Source: Gammaproteobacteria bacterium | GTDB taxonomy: Bacteria > Pseudomonadota > Gammaproteobacteria > Chromatiales > Chromatiaceae | Reading direction: 5' to 3' | Length of the DNA: 64,000 bases | Assembly (NCBI GenBank): GCA_020445255.1 | Contig: JAGRGY010000002.1 | Location: forward strand, 1 to 64,000 | Shown here: positions 27,671 to 37,409 of the stretch, piece after piece | Numbering within the stretch: position 1 is the stretch's first letter | Layout: each line of letters starts with the position of its first letter | Translations under genes and position numbers: made by a program | Notes under the pieces: model-generated | Seen by the model: only the letters and a program-made list of their open reading frames with translations | What the model was told of the DNA's origin: nothing | Database searches by the model: none

Positions 27671-28621
27671 CTACCGCACCGCGGGCGCTGTGCCACGCAT
27701 CACGCCGAGTCGCTCGGCATTTCGCCCCGCCAACTCGTAGTAAATCGGCGAAAGCCGAATCGCTTCCTCGAAAAAGCGTTGCGCATCGTCGTAGCGCTCG
27801 TTGACCATCGCGATATAACCGATGTCGTTGTACGCCTCGTATACGTTTTCAATCTTGCCGAATGCCTCGAGTGCCTCCTGGTAGCGCGAAGTACGCGCGT
27901 AAACGAGCCCGAGATTCCGCCACGCCCGGCTGTAGTCAGGCTTCTGCATCAGCGCCTGGCGGAACCATTTCTCGGCCATCTGCAGATTGCCGTCCAGGTA
28001 GTAGGAATAAGCGAGATTGTTCTTATAGGTTGGCTCCTGGGCCGCCGCGGCAATGGCCTTTTCGAAGTGTAGCCGTGCCGCAGCGTGGTCCCCCTTCACA
28101 TCGTTGATCACGCCCATCGCATTGTTCGCACGTGGGTTGACCTCCGCCTCGTCGAGCGAACGCCGCAGGTAGGACTCGGCGGTCTCGAACTCACGCCGAT
28201 GCACACAAAGCACGCCGAGTTCCAGGTTTGCGCCGGCATGCTCCGGCTGAACGTTGAGCACCATCTTCAGGGCCAGTTCGGCACGCGCCCGGTCTTCCCT
28301 CAACAGGTGAATCTTTGCCACCGTGTACAGAATCCCGGGGTCCGCACCACCGAGCTGCAACGCCTGAAGGTATTCGAACAGCGCGCGCTTGGTGTCGCCT
28401 CGTACCAGAGCGACGTCCCCTCGCAACGCCACCTCTTGCGCCGTGGCCGCTGGCAGCGCCGTGGCGTATGCCAATTTGGAAGTCGGATCGCCCAGCGCGC
28501 CGAATCCGTTGTCGGTGGCGTCCTGACGAACCCCTTGGGAATTACAACCTGCGATCAACACGAACACTGCCAGCGCAGTAATGCACCTCAATCCCGTTTT
28601 TACCCTTCGAACCTGTGACAT
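27671..28621 (-). CDS. tadD: Tad locus TPR lipoprotein TadD
   Basis: This 316-residue protein has a lipoprotein signal (ALAVFVLIAGC lipobox, about residues 16-26) and at least five tetratricopeptide repeats in residues 70-290 (for example AWRNLGLVYARTSRYQEALEAFGKIENVYEAYNDIGYIAMVNERYDDAQRFFEEAIR-type units). TadD is thought to act as an outer-membrane pilotin or assembly factor for the secretin. The ATG lies 4 bases after the tadC stop. Confidence 0.9.
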   Translation of the reverse strand: MSQVRRVKTGLRCITALAVFVLIAGCNSQGVRQDATDNGFGALGDPTSKLAYATALPAATAQEVALRGDVALVRGDTKRALFEYLQALQLGGADPGILYTVAKIHLLREDRARAELALKMVLNVQPEHAGANLELGVLCVHRREFETAESYLRRSLDEAEVNPRANNAMGVINDVKGDHAAARLHFEKAIAAAAQEPTYKNNLAYSYYLDGNLQMAEKWFRQALMQKPDYSRAWRNLGLVYARTSRYQEALEAFGKIENVYEAYNDIGYIAMVNERYDDAQRFFEEAIRLSPIYYELAGRNAERLGVMRGTAPAVR

Positions 28622-28625
28622 AGTG

Positions 28626-29603
28626 TTACCCTCTCGAACCCATCGACGTGATCGCGTCCATGATGACGAGCAGCGACGGTCCCATGATCATCAACAAAAA
28701 CATCGGCATCATGCACAGCGCAATCGGCATGAGCATGGTCACGCTCAGCCGCGCAGCAATCTCCTGCGCACGCTGCAGACGCTTGTCACGCATATCCTCC
28801 GCGAACACCCTGAGGCTCTCGGAAACGCTGGTTCCGAAGCGCATCGCCTGCAACAGGGTGGTCACGAATGCCTTGATGTCGTCCAGGCCGGTGCGCCGCT
28901 CGAGTTCCTTCAATGCCTCCCGGTTTTCCATGCCCGCGCGTATCTGCATGATCGTGAGCTGCAGTTCATCCGCCAGCTCAGGATGCTGCACACCGATATC
29001 GTCGGCGACACGTTTGATCGCCGAATTCAAGCCGAGACCCGCTTCGGTGCACACAACCATCAGATCGAGGGCGTCAGGTAGCGCGTGACGCAGCAGCTTT
29101 TGCCGCCGCTTGACCCGCCGCGACAACCACACGTCCGGCAAAACGAACGCTGCGACGCTGCTGAAGACAATCGGGCTGAGCCAGTCGAAAACCGTCCAGG
29201 GCGTCACGAACCCGATCGCGGCCGCAAAGAGCAGCGGAACGAAAACAAATCCGAGCAGCTTGATTCCGAAGAACAGGGCCAGCGCGCGCGGCGATCGAAA
29301 TCCCGCATGCTCCAGGCGCAATAGCATGGCAGTTTTCTTGGATTCAGCCTTTGGTACCAGCGCCTTGCCGAGCGATTGGATGAACTGGCCTTTCACCTCT
29401 CCTGTTGTCTGCGCCCCCTGTGGGTCATGCAGGGATCCGATACGTTTGCGCAGTGGATCAAACACGGCACCGACCATCATCGAAACGGCCAAAGTGAACA
29501 CGAAACCGAGGAACGCGAGCAGCGCGACGAACAGCACACGAACCCGTTCAGGATCGTCGCCGACCGAGCCGAGCGCAGAAGTGATGTGGTTCAACCAATC
29601 CAT
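28626..29603 (-). CDS. tadC: Tad inner-membrane platform protein TadC
   Basis: This 325-residue protein is the second GspF-like platform protein of the Tad machine. The C-terminal T2SSF domain is visible in ALPDALDLMVVCTEAGLGLNSAIKRVADDIG and LKELERRTGLDDIKAFVTTLLQAMRFGTSVSESLRVFAEDMRDKR, flanked by hydrophobic helices. It lies between tadB and tadD with short gaps (12 and 4 bases). Confidence 0.93.
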   Translation of the reverse strand: MDWLNHITSALGSVGDDPERVRVLFVALLAFLGFVFTLAVSMMVGAVFDPLRKRIGSLHDPQGAQTTGEVKGQFIQSLGKALVPKAESKKTAMLLRLEHAGFRSPRALALFFGIKLLGFVFVPLLFAAAIGFVTPWTVFDWLSPIVFSSVAAFVLPDVWLSRRVKRRQKLLRHALPDALDLMVVCTEAGLGLNSAIKRVADDIGVQHPELADELQLTIMQIRAGMENREALKELERRTGLDDIKAFVTTLLQAMRFGTSVSESLRVFAEDMRDKRLQRAQEIAARLSVTMLMPIALCMMPMFLLMIMGPSLLVIMDAITSMGSRG

Positions 29604-29615
29604 ATCGATCCGCCC

Positions 29616-30587
29616 CTATACATCGATATTGACCAACTTCTTCAGCCACAGGATGCCGATCACCATCAGCACGAAGGCGCCGATAAACAGCTGCTTGCCC
29701 AGCGGGTCGGCTGCGAACCCTGTGACCCAGCCCGGCTTGAAGAGCTCGAGGATCATCGCGACGGCAAACGGCGCGACCGACGCGATCCACGCGGTACTGC
29801 GCCCCTCCGACGTCAGTGTCCGAACACGGCGCTGGAAGCGGAATCGTTGCCGAATCAGGTTTCCGATGCGGTCGAGAACGTCGGCCAGGTTGCCGCCCGT
29901 CTCACGCTCGATCAGTACCGCCGTCACCACCGCCATGACTGAGACACTGGGAACGCGCTCGAGCAGGCCAAACAACGCACTGCGAACGTCGCCACCGTAA
30001 TTCAGTTCGGCGAACAGCCGCCTGAACTCGTCGCTTACCGGACCCTCCATCTCCGTCGACACCATTTTTATGGACTCGCTGAACGGCAATCCCGCCTTGA
30101 GTGAACGGGCAATGACAGACAGTGCATCGGGCAGGCGTTCCTCGAAGTCGCGCAGACGCTTCATGCGCTTGCGATTGACGTACATCACGGGCGCCGCCGC
30201 CGCAACTGTCGCGGCCAGTAGTCCCGCGACCAGGCTGTCTGTGCGGACGTATAGCGCAGCCCCGGCTGTCAATCCCAGCAACGCACCGAGAATCAGCAAG
30301 CGATGCGCCGGGAAGTTCATGCCGGCCTGTGACACGATCGCCGCAAGGCGCTCGACATGCGGCAACGACTCGAGCTTACGTTCCAGCGGCGACAGTGATT
30401 GCAGATACTTCTGCCGCACGAGTGCGGCATGCGTGGAACCGTCGCTGGTCGTCGCGAGGTTTCGAATGCGCTGACGCAGGCGCTTGCGTGCCGCCTGCCG
30501 CGACCCCATGACGGGCGCAACAAAGGCCTGCGTCATTAGCAGCACTACGACGAAAATCATGCCGGCGAAGAGTGTTTCCTGCGTCAT
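29616..30587 (-). CDS. tadB: Tad inner-membrane platform protein TadB
   Basis: This 323-residue membrane protein has the T2SSF domain in LPDALSVIARSLKAGLPFSESIKMVSTEM and FGLLERVPSVSVMAVVTAVLIERETGGNLADVLDRIGNLIRQRF, with hydrophobic segments at the N-terminus, middle and C-terminus. TadB and TadC form the platform that couples the TadA motor to pilin extrusion. It follows tadA by 21 bases. Confidence 0.93.
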   Translation of the reverse strand: MTQETLFAGMIFVVVLLMTQAFVAPVMGSRQAARKRLRQRIRNLATTSDGSTHAALVRQKYLQSLSPLERKLESLPHVERLAAIVSQAGMNFPAHRLLILGALLGLTAGAALYVRTDSLVAGLLAATVAAAAPVMYVNRKRMKRLRDFEERLPDALSVIARSLKAGLPFSESIKMVSTEMEGPVSDEFRRLFAELNYGGDVRSALFGLLERVPSVSVMAVVTAVLIERETGGNLADVLDRIGNLIRQRFRFQRRVRTLTSEGRSTAWIASVAPFAVAMILELFKPGWVTGFAADPLGKQLFIGAFVLMVIGILWLKKLVNIDV

Positions 30588-30608
30588 GAGCTACTCACCC
30601 CCGATCGG

Positions 30609-31982
30609 CTAAAAGCCCGGCTCATAGACATCCAGGGGGACGTCGAGGCCCCGCTGCCTCAAGCGCTCCTGGAACTTCGGCACCATGCCCGTCGCGGCGA
30701 ACCTGCCGAGCACCTTGCCGTCGGGATCGATCCCTTTACGCCGGAACTCGAAGATCTCCGACAACGTGATCACATCTCCTTCAAGACCCTGGACCTCCTG
30801 CACACTGATGATCCGACGGATGCCATCCTCCTGCCGCTCAAGCTGAATGATGACGTCGATTGCGGAAGCGATCTGGGCCCGCAATGGGCGGGTGGGCAGA
30901 TTGAAGCCGGTCATCGCCACCATGCTTTCGACTCGCGACAGCGCATCGCGCGGCGTATTGGCGTGAATGGTCGTGATCGAGCCGTCATGGCCGGTATTCA
31001 TCGCCTGTAGCATGTCGAGCGCCTCCGCACCCCTGACCTCGCCGATCACGATACGGTCTGGCCGCATTCTCAGGCTGTTCTTCACCAGGTCGCGCTGCGT
31101 TACTTCACCTCTGCCCTCGATGTTCGGTGGGCGCGTCTCCAGCCGAACCTTGTGCGGTTGTTGTAGTTGCAACTCCGCGGAATCTTCGATCGTGACGATG
31201 CGTTCATTGTCCGGAATGAACCCCGACAGCGTATTCAGAAGTGTCGTCTTGCCGGATCCCGTACCCCCGGAGATCAGAATGTTCAGTCGCGCATGCACGA
31301 TCGCATTAAGTACCTGGGCAATCTCGGGTGTGAGTTCGCCGAGTTCGATCAGCCGATCGACCGTCAAGCGCTCCACGGCGAACCGACGGATCGAGACCTG
31401 CGGGCCATCGATGGCGAGGGGCGGGATGATCGCGTTGACACGCGATCCGTCGGCCAGGCGAGCGTCGACCATCGGCGACGACTCGTCGATACGTCTACCC
31501 ACGCGCGACACGATTCGATCGATGATCGTGAGCAGGTGCTGCTCGCTGTCGAAATGGATACTCGATGCCTCCAGCTTGCCGTGCCTCTCGACATAGACCT
31601 GGGCCGGCCCATTGACCAGGATGTCCGATACCGACGGATCGGCAAGCAACTGCTCGAGTGGGCCGAGGCCCAGAATCTCATCCTCGATCTCCTTGATGAT
31701 GCGCTGGCGGGTCGGCATATTCAGCGGTAATGCCTCCTGTGCCATCAGGGCCTCGCATGTCTCCCTGATCTGAACGCGCGCCTCCTTGTCGTCCAGCGCA
31801 CCGAGCATCGTCAGGTCGAGCATCTTGACGACGCGCTTGAAGATGTCCTGCTTGATCTGCTTGTCGCTGCTCGTGAGGCCGGCACCGAGTCGCGTGGTCG
31901 GCTCTCGACGATCTCCAAGCTGGCTGTCACCAAACAGTCTGCGCCCCAATTCAGCCTTGTCATTCATCCCGAAACTACCCAT
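30609..31982 (-). CDS. tadA: Tad secretion ATPase TadA (CpaF)
   Basis: This 457-residue hexameric ATPase powers Flp pilus assembly. The nucleotide site has Walker [10 protein letters not shown] (239-247), the Asp-box [12 protein letters not shown], Walker [38 protein letters not shown] and the [25 protein letters not shown] block of CpaF-type enzymes. The ATG at 31982 has AGGTGA upstream. It sits 23 bases after tadZ and before tadB. Confidence 0.96.
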   Translation of the reverse strand: MGSFGMNDKAELGRRLFGDSQLGDRREPTTRLGAGLTSSDKQIKQDIFKRVVKMLDLTMLGALDDKEARVQIRETCEALMAQEALPLNMPTRQRIIKEIEDEILGLGPLEQLLADPSVSDILVNGPAQVYVERHGKLEASSIHFDSEQHLLTIIDRIVSRVGRRIDESSPMVDARLADGSRVNAIIPPLAIDGPQVSIRRFAVERLTVDRLIELGELTPEIAQVLNAIVHARLNILISGGTGSGKTTLLNTLSGFIPDNERIVTIEDSAELQLQQPHKVRLETRPPNIEGRGEVTQRDLVKNSLRMRPDRIVIGEVRGAEALDMLQAMNTGHDGSITTIHANTPRDALSRVESMVAMTGFNLPTRPLRAQIASAIDVIIQLERQEDGIRRIISVQEVQGLEGDVITLSEIFEFRRKGIDPDGKVLGRFAATGMVPKFQERLRQRGLDVPLDVYEPGF

Positions 31983-32005
31983 GAGACTTCACCTTTGCCC
32001 ACGCG

Positions 32006-33190
32006 CTACCTGACTCCCAGCCAAGAAAGGAGGCCACCAGCCGCTTTCTCCCCCTGTGCCAGATCCGGAAGCACGCGCTCGCTCAGCGCCTTCAGTGACT
32101 TCCCGATCGCAGAACCGGGCGCGCTCTCGATCACTGGCGTGCCGAGATTGATGCTCTCGGCCACGCGGCGAAAATCGCTCGGTACAACCAGCAGGTCGAC
32201 GCCAGGAAACGCTTCCGCAAAATCCGCGCGGCGAACCTCTGCCTTCCGGTCGAACCGGTTGATCACGATCGAGATGCGATCGTTCGAAATCCCGAGATAG
32301 TCCCGGAGCACGGTAAAGATGCGCTTAGTATCCTGCAGGTGGGTCACTGTCTGCTGGGTCACGAGTACGACTTTGTCGAGTCGCTCAAGCACTGTCGCCG
32401 CAATGCGATCTATCCGGCGCGGCAGATCCACGACGATATCGTCATAGGCCTGGCCAAGCACTTCGAACAACGCCGCGACGCGCTGTTCGGCGATATCGTC
32501 TGGCGCGATCAGCGAACTCATCGCCGCCGTCAACAACTGCAGGCTGCTCTCATGCTTCTGCGCGTAGCCGGTGATTGCAGCCGTATCCAGAGAGTCAGCC
32601 GACTCCAACGCACGAATCAGGCCGTTCCCGGCATTCATGTTCAGATAGCTGGACAGGCTCGCGAACTGTATGTCGAGATCCACGAGCATCACCCGGTGAG
32701 CCAGGCTGCGCGCCCTGTCCAGTGCCACGTTGACTGCCATGAAGCTTCCGCCGCTGCCGCCTTTGGCATTGATGAATGCGATCATGCGCGCCGCTTTCGT
32801 CGGCTGCCCTTGATGGGATTCGCGCGCGAGTTCGAGCAGGCGCTCGGCTAGGGCCGTGGCTTCGTACGGCGGCGTGACGACGTCGCGTGCCCCGGCGCGC
32901 ATTGCCAGTTTCATCAGATCGATGTCATTGACCGGGCACGCCACCAGGAATGGCGGCTTGTTCGCAGGCAGTGCGGCGAGCAGCGGTGGCAGTTCGACGT
33001 GCCAGTTCTCGCCGATGCCGAGGACGAGCGCATCCGGCAGCGGCTCGTTGCTGCGCCACAATTCGCCGTGCCCGTTGCCATGGACCTTGGTGTCTATGGC
33101 GATACCACCATAACCGTCTAGCAGGCCGGACAGACCCGTCAGCGCACCTTGTGTGCGGCCTGCAATCAGAATGTGTGCTTTACGAAACAC
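32006..33190 (-). CDS. tadZ: Tad polar-localisation ATPase TadZ/CpaE
   Basis: This 394-residue protein has a receiver-like N-terminal domain (1-120) and a MinD/ParA-type ATPase domain. The P-loop reads KGGSGGS (143-149): the signature Lys of deviant Walker A is present, but the second Lys is replaced by Gly, a degeneracy also known in some CpaE/TadZ proteins. VMLVDLDIQFASLSSYLNM is Walker A' and DDIVVDLPRR the later motif. TadZ localises the Tad machine in the cell. Reduced or altered ATP hydrolysis is inference. Confidence 0.9.
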   Translation of the reverse strand: MFRKAHILIAGRTQGALTGLSGLLDGYGGIAIDTKVHGNGHGELWRSNEPLPDALVLGIGENWHVELPPLLAALPANKPPFLVACPVNDIDLMKLAMRAGARDVVTPPYEATALAERLLELARESHQGQPTKAARMIAFINAKGGSGGSFMAVNVALDRARSLAHRVMLVDLDIQFASLSSYLNMNAGNGLIRALESADSLDTAAITGYAQKHESSLQLLTAAMSSLIAPDDIAEQRVAALFEVLGQAYDDIVVDLPRRIDRIAATVLERLDKVVLVTQQTVTHLQDTKRIFTVLRDYLGISNDRISIVINRFDRKAEVRRADFAEAFPGVDLLVVPSDFRRVAESINLGTPVIESAPGSAIGKSLKALSERVLPDLAQGEKAAGGLLSWLGVR

Positions 33191-33246
33191 GTGAGTTCAT
33201 CCAGTAGTAAAGCGTGCCGATTGTCGCAACTGATGCCACTCATCAC

Positions 33247-33516
33247 TCACTTGCCAAGCCTTATCTCGATCAGGTCACGCTCGACCTTCTCCGGCTTCGC
33301 AACGTCTCGACGATACTGCTCGAGCGACGCTCCCGCCTTGGGTCCGTCCATGCCGTATGCGCCTTGTTCAGGATCGGCGGTCTGCAGCGCGATCGCATTG
33401 CGTACCGACGAACCGAAGTTTTGTTCAACGCGCGAAGGTTCGGACTCACACCCTGCGAAGACCAAAACCGCGACTATCGCCAGCAGGGGACCCTTCGACC
33501 ACATGTAACCTTCCAT
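33247..33516 (-). CDS. Small Tad-locus lipoprotein
   Basis: This 89-residue protein has a lipoprotein signal (LLAIVAVLVFAGC) and then a short soluble part with SRVEQNFGSSVRNAIALQTADPEQG. Small lipoproteins of this type sit between the secretin and TadZ in many Tad loci, in the place of RcpB/CpaD. The ATG at 33516 has AGGAGAGG upstream; a second ATG 12 bases later is also possible. It lies 27 bases after cpaC. Confidence 0.7.
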   Translation of the reverse strand: MEGYMWSKGPLLAIVAVLVFAGCESEPSRVEQNFGSSVRNAIALQTADPEQGAYGMDGPKAGASLEQYRRDVAKPEKVERDLIEIRLGK

Positions 33517-33543
33517 CTCTTCCTCTCCTGATCGCATCAACGT

Positions 33544-35193
33544 TTAGAGATCATGGCCGAACTTGCCCTCGGCACCTTTCTTGTCCGGCCCGAGATCTGC
33601 CGCCGGCGGCGCTGAACCCCCTTCCATCTTGCCCATCAGGTAGTATTCGACGTCGTTTGGCTCGACAAAGTCATCGGTTGGCAACTTGGCCAGCGCCGGG
33701 TCGAAAGGCGTCGCGAGTCGTGGTGTCACGAAGATCACCAGCTCTGTCTGGCCTTTGATGAATTCCTGGCTGCGAAACAGCGGCCCAAGCACTGGCAGTT
33801 CGCCAAGGCCGGGGAACTTGTCTATCGTCTCGCGCAGGTTCTCGTTGATCAGCCCGGCGATCGCGATGGTCTTGCCGCTCGGCACCTCGACGGTCGCGTT
33901 TGCCGCTCGTTTCGTCAGAGCCGGTACGATAAAGCTGGTCGAAGAGACGCCTTCGGCGAAACCGATCTGCAGGCTGTTCTCACTCTGCAGTTCCGACACG
34001 GTGACATTCACCTTCAGACTGATAAGACCGGAATCGAGCACCACCGGCACGAACACCAGTCCGACACCGTATTCCTTGAACTCGACCGTGACGCTACCGA
34101 GGTCGCGCGGCACCGGTATCGGGAACTCGCCGCCAGAGATGAACTTCGCCTGCTGCCCGCTGAGCGTCGTCAGGTTGGGTTCGGCAAGCACCTTGGCCAG
34201 GCCGTTGTTCTTGGCGGCATCGACGACCATCTCGAACAAAAAATCGCCGCCCAGGTACTGCAGGAATCCGCCGACGTCCTTTATCTGACTCGGGTTGACG
34301 GCAATCTCGGGAATGGCCGGACCCCAGGTGCCGTTGTCGAAGAAATGCGGCACGCGAACTTCGCCGAGCACCGCATCCTTGATGACCGCGTCGGGGAAAC
34401 TGGCACCGCCATTCACGGCGCCCAGCTTGAGCGAGGAGCCGGCGGAAAAAACGTTGAAATCGATATTCAGGCGGCGCACGAGGGTACGCGCAATCTCAGC
34501 GACTTTTACCTCCAACAGAACTTGTTGCGCACCCCCCACCTGCATCAGGTTGAGCACCTTCGCGGCCCGTTCCTTCTGCTCGTCGCCACCCGCCTTCTCG
34601 AGGGTGACGAATGTCTGCGCCAGCGACAGTGCCGCGTCCATCTTCTGCACGCTGGAAACCTCGCCACTGAGCACGATCGATTCCTGCGCCGACTCCACGG
34701 CAATCCGTTCGCCCGGCAGGTATCGGTACAGCTTTTCCTTCAGCGTCGAAAGGTCGTGTGTCACTTGAACGACTACGATGCGCCGTACACGCTTGTCTCG
34801 TCCCCAGACCACGACGTTCGTCGTGCCGAGCTTCTTGCCCACGATGTAGAGTTCGCGCGCGTTCAACACCAGGATGTCGGCAATATCGGGGTTGGCGACC
34901 GACACACGGGTAACCGGCGTATCGAGATTGACGACCCGAGATTTGTTCATCGGCACCGACACGGCCGCATCGGGCATCGCCGCCGCATCCGCCGCCAGGT
35001 TGCCGTAGGCGCCACTGAGACTGACCAGGGTGGTGTCGGCAGGTGCCGCCTGCGACAGACCAAGGCCGAATGCCACGAAAAATCCGGCCAGGGCATGGAC
35101 AAACTGTCTGCGTCGGCTCGGCAGGCTGCGACGGACGGGGTCAACGGACGATGCCAATCGGCCCGCGGCAGAGAGTGTGTTGTTGTTCTTCAT
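33544..35193 (-). CDS. cpaC: Tad outer-membrane secretin CpaC (RcpA)
   Basis: This 549-residue secretin has a long N-terminal signal region, a BON/pilus-assembly N-domain (SRVVNLDTPVTRVSVANPDIADILVLNARELYIVGKKLGTTNVVVWG) and a secretin domain with LEVKVAEIARTLVRRLNIDF and VPSGKTIAIAGLINENLRETIDKFPGLGELPVLGPLFRS. It forms the outer-membrane pore for Flp pili. The ATG at 35193 with AGAGGT is preferred to an upstream TTG. cpaB ends 25 bases upstream. Confidence 0.95.
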   Translation of the reverse strand: MKNNNTLSAAGRLASSVDPVRRSLPSRRRQFVHALAGFFVAFGLGLSQAAPADTTLVSLSGAYGNLAADAAAMPDAAVSVPMNKSRVVNLDTPVTRVSVANPDIADILVLNARELYIVGKKLGTTNVVVWGRDKRVRRIVVVQVTHDLSTLKEKLYRYLPGERIAVESAQESIVLSGEVSSVQKMDAALSLAQTFVTLEKAGGDEQKERAAKVLNLMQVGGAQQVLLEVKVAEIARTLVRRLNIDFNVFSAGSSLKLGAVNGGASFPDAVIKDAVLGEVRVPHFFDNGTWGPAIPEIAVNPSQIKDVGGFLQYLGGDFLFEMVVDAAKNNGLAKVLAEPNLTTLSGQQAKFISGGEFPIPVPRDLGSVTVEFKEYGVGLVFVPVVLDSGLISLKVNVTVSELQSENSLQIGFAEGVSSTSFIVPALTKRAANATVEVPSGKTIAIAGLINENLRETIDKFPGLGELPVLGPLFRSQEFIKGQTELVIFVTPRLATPFDPALAKLPTDDFVEPNDVEYYLMGKMEGGSAPPAADLGPDKKGAEGKFGHDL

Positions 35194-35218
35194 GATGACG
35201 ACCTCTAACAACCGGGCA

Positions 35219-36040
35219 TCAACGGCTGCCCGAACTACTGACTGACGTACTGCTCATCTGCGTACCGCGAATGACATCGATGCGGTAGCCGCTGGGTCTG
35301 GCGCGCGGCGGTGCGGCCGGAGCGGCTGGCGCGGGCTCTACCTGGGCCACGACGGGCGGCGCAGGCTCGGGTGGGACGACCTCGGTGTCATCGAGCGGAT
35401 TGCGCAGTGACAACTGCACCTTGCCCTCGTTGGTGGCTTTGACGAGCTCTTCGGCTTCGTTCGGTCTGACCTCGAGGGTCACCGCTCGGACTACGACCGG
35501 ATCGTTCTTGTCGGAACTGACCGTCTGATCGACCGCCAGCACTTTGAGATTCTGCACCAGGGTCTCGGACTCGTTGCGCGTCGATCCGGGCGGTCGCCGC
35601 GTCGACACCACGTCGACCCTACTTCCGGGTGCGAGAAAACCTGCTACCCCGATGACGTCATTGACGCGCACCGTGAGCGCCCGTTTCCCCGGCTCGATGA
35701 CTGCCGCAAGTGGACTGCCGCCGGCAAACTCCGCAAGGCGCCGTTTGACCAGAATCTCGCCGGCGTAAAGCGGTTGCGAAGCGACCTTGCCAAGCGCCTC
35801 GTCGAGCGAGGTGATGGCGTTCTGGACCTGCATCTCCAACGGCAAAGAGATCAGCTTCACATGGGTCGAATCGATCTTCGTGCCTACAGGTATGTCGACT
35901 GCCGCGCTTACCACCTGAACGACATCATCGACTTTCTCCGCCGCCAGAAGCCGCTGATTGATCCAGCTGTTCGCCACCAACGCGGCGAATCCCGCGATGG
36001 CCAGTGACAGCAGTAGTGTTAGAACGGTTCTCGCTTTCAT
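35219..36040 (-). CDS. cpaB: Flp pilus assembly protein CpaB (RcpC)
   Basis: This 273-residue protein has an N-terminal transmembrane segment (ARTVLTLLLSLAIAGFAALVANSWI), an SAF domain (VVSAAVDIPVGTKIDSTHVKLISLP, YAGEILVKRRL) and RcpC-type VNDVIGVAGFLAPGSRVDVV. The C-terminus is Pro/Ala-rich. The start is ATG at 36040 with GGGTGA upstream; the longer in-frame reading overlaps the preceding gene. SAF domains in this family bind polysaccharide-like ligands, and CpaB may gate the secretin (family knowledge). Confidence 0.93.
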   Translation of the reverse strand: MKARTVLTLLLSLAIAGFAALVANSWINQRLLAAEKVDDVVQVVSAAVDIPVGTKIDSTHVKLISLPLEMQVQNAITSLDEALGKVASQPLYAGEILVKRRLAEFAGGSPLAAVIEPGKRALTVRVNDVIGVAGFLAPGSRVDVVSTRRPPGSTRNESETLVQNLKVLAVDQTVSSDKNDPVVVRAVTLEVRPNEAEELVKATNEGKVQLSLRNPLDDTEVVPPEPAPPVVAQVEPAPAAPAAPPRARPSGYRIDVIRGTQMSSTSVSSSGSR

Positions 36041-36059
36041 GACATCACCCGAAATACGT

Positions 36060-37409
36060 TCAGCCTTCCAAGAAATAGTTTTGCCACGCCCAATCCAGCG
36101 ACTCCCTGTCGACGCCCGACGCGCCGATGAACGCGGCACGATCCGTCGCCAACTGCAGCAGGTCGCGCGGGTAGCACTGCATCAGCGGCGTGGCGTTCGG
36201 TGCATGCAACTGTTCCCAGGCGTAATGGAGCAGTTGTTCGTCGAAATCGATTCCCAATTGGCCGCAGACCTGCTGCCAGATCGCGGCATAGTCGTCACGA
36301 GACGCCGCGGCAAATCGCACCTTGTAGCCGATGCGGCGCAGAAAGGCCTCGTCGGCCAGGTCCCTGGGCTGCAGGTTGGTCGAGAACACCAGGGTGAGGT
36401 CGAACGGCACGCTGAAGTGGCGGCCGTTCCGCAACGACAGCTGGTCCCGCTTTTCCTCCATCGGGATGATCCAGCGGTTCAGCAGGGTCTCGGGCCTGAC
36501 CTGCTGACGACCGAGGTCATCGATCAGGAAGAGGCCGCCGTTCGCCTTGAGCTGGAGCGGCGCCGCGTAGCCTCGCGAGGATTCGTCGAACTGCAGCGTC
36601 AACAGGTCCATCGTCAGCTCGCCGCCGACGACGACGAAAGGCCGCTCGCACAACACCAGCCGGTTGTCGAAACCTTCGCTGAGGCGACCGCTCCCGACAT
36701 CGTTGCCTGGGACATCGATCGGGACATGGACACTGGGATCGAGGTACGCGATAACGTGCTCGCCCACGGCTACCGCGTGCGGCAGCAACATAGGCGTATC
36801 GAGCAGTCTGTGCAGCCTGCGGGCGATGAAGGTCTTCCCGGTACCTGGCTCACCGTAGATAAAGATCGCGCGACCCGAACACACCGCGGGGCCGAGCCGC
36901 TCGAGCAGGGCGGCTTGAATGACCGTGTCCTCGAATGTCTTGGCGACTTTTTCGCGCGTCACGGCGATCCGGCGCGGGGATTGCGCCTGGATCAGTTGCT
37001 TGTAGTGCGCCAATGTGATTGGTGCGGGCCCGACATAGCCATCCCGCTGCGCGGCATCCAACGCCGCGTTGCGGCCGGCGTCGGTGAGGCCAAATCGGAG
37101 CAGTGGGCTGTTGTCCCTGCGGCTACGCAGCTCGACCCGCCCTTCAGCACGGAGGAAATGCAGCAGCTCCTCGACCACCCTACCCGATAGGGCAACCCGC
37201 TGCGCTATTTCACCCAGATCGAGCACACCGGCTTCCATGAGGTGTTTACACACCAGGTCTCCAAGCATCCATTTCGACAGTCCGGTCTCTTCGAGATGGC
37301 CGGGGCGGGGCGCAAAAACGGAATGCACCGCCGGCGCCGTTGCGGCCACGCCGTCTGGTGTCGAGGGCGGCATTTCCGCCACATGGCCGATGGAGTTTCC
37401 CTGGTTCAT
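36060..37409 (-). CDS. AAA+ ATPase embedded in the Tad operon
   Basis: This 449-residue protein has an N-terminal region (about 40-115) that looks like a winged-helix fold (KWMLGDLVCKHLMEAGVLDLGEIAQRVALSGRVVEELL). It is followed by a AAA+ domain with Walker A GEPGTGKT (186-193) and Walker B GGLFLIDDLGRQ. The loop typical of sigma-54 activators (GAFTGA) is absent, so it is not an RpoN activator. ATG 37409 overlaps the tadV TGA (ATGA), so it is translated with the prepilin peptidase. Similar ATPases occur in some Tad loci but have no assigned role. A chaperone-like or regulatory remodelling function is inference. Confidence 0.85.
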   Translation of the reverse strand: MNQGNSIGHVAEMPPSTPDGVAATAPAVHSVFAPRPGHLEETGLSKWMLGDLVCKHLMEAGVLDLGEIAQRVALSGRVVEELLHFLRAEGRVELRSRRDNSPLLRFGLTDAGRNAALDAAQRDGYVGPAPITLAHYKQLIQAQSPRRIAVTREKVAKTFEDTVIQAALLERLGPAVCSGRAIFIYGEPGTGKTFIARRLHRLLDTPMLLPHAVAVGEHVIAYLDPSVHVPIDVPGNDVGSGRLSEGFDNRLVLCERPFVVVGGELTMDLLTLQFDESSRGYAAPLQLKANGGLFLIDDLGRQQVRPETLLNRWIIPMEEKRDQLSLRNGRHFSVPFDLTLVFSTNLQPRDLADEAFLRRIGYKVRFAAASRDDYAAIWQQVCGQLGIDFDEQLLHYAWEQLHAPNATPLMQCYPRDLLQLATDRAAFIGASGVDRESLDWAWQNYFLEG

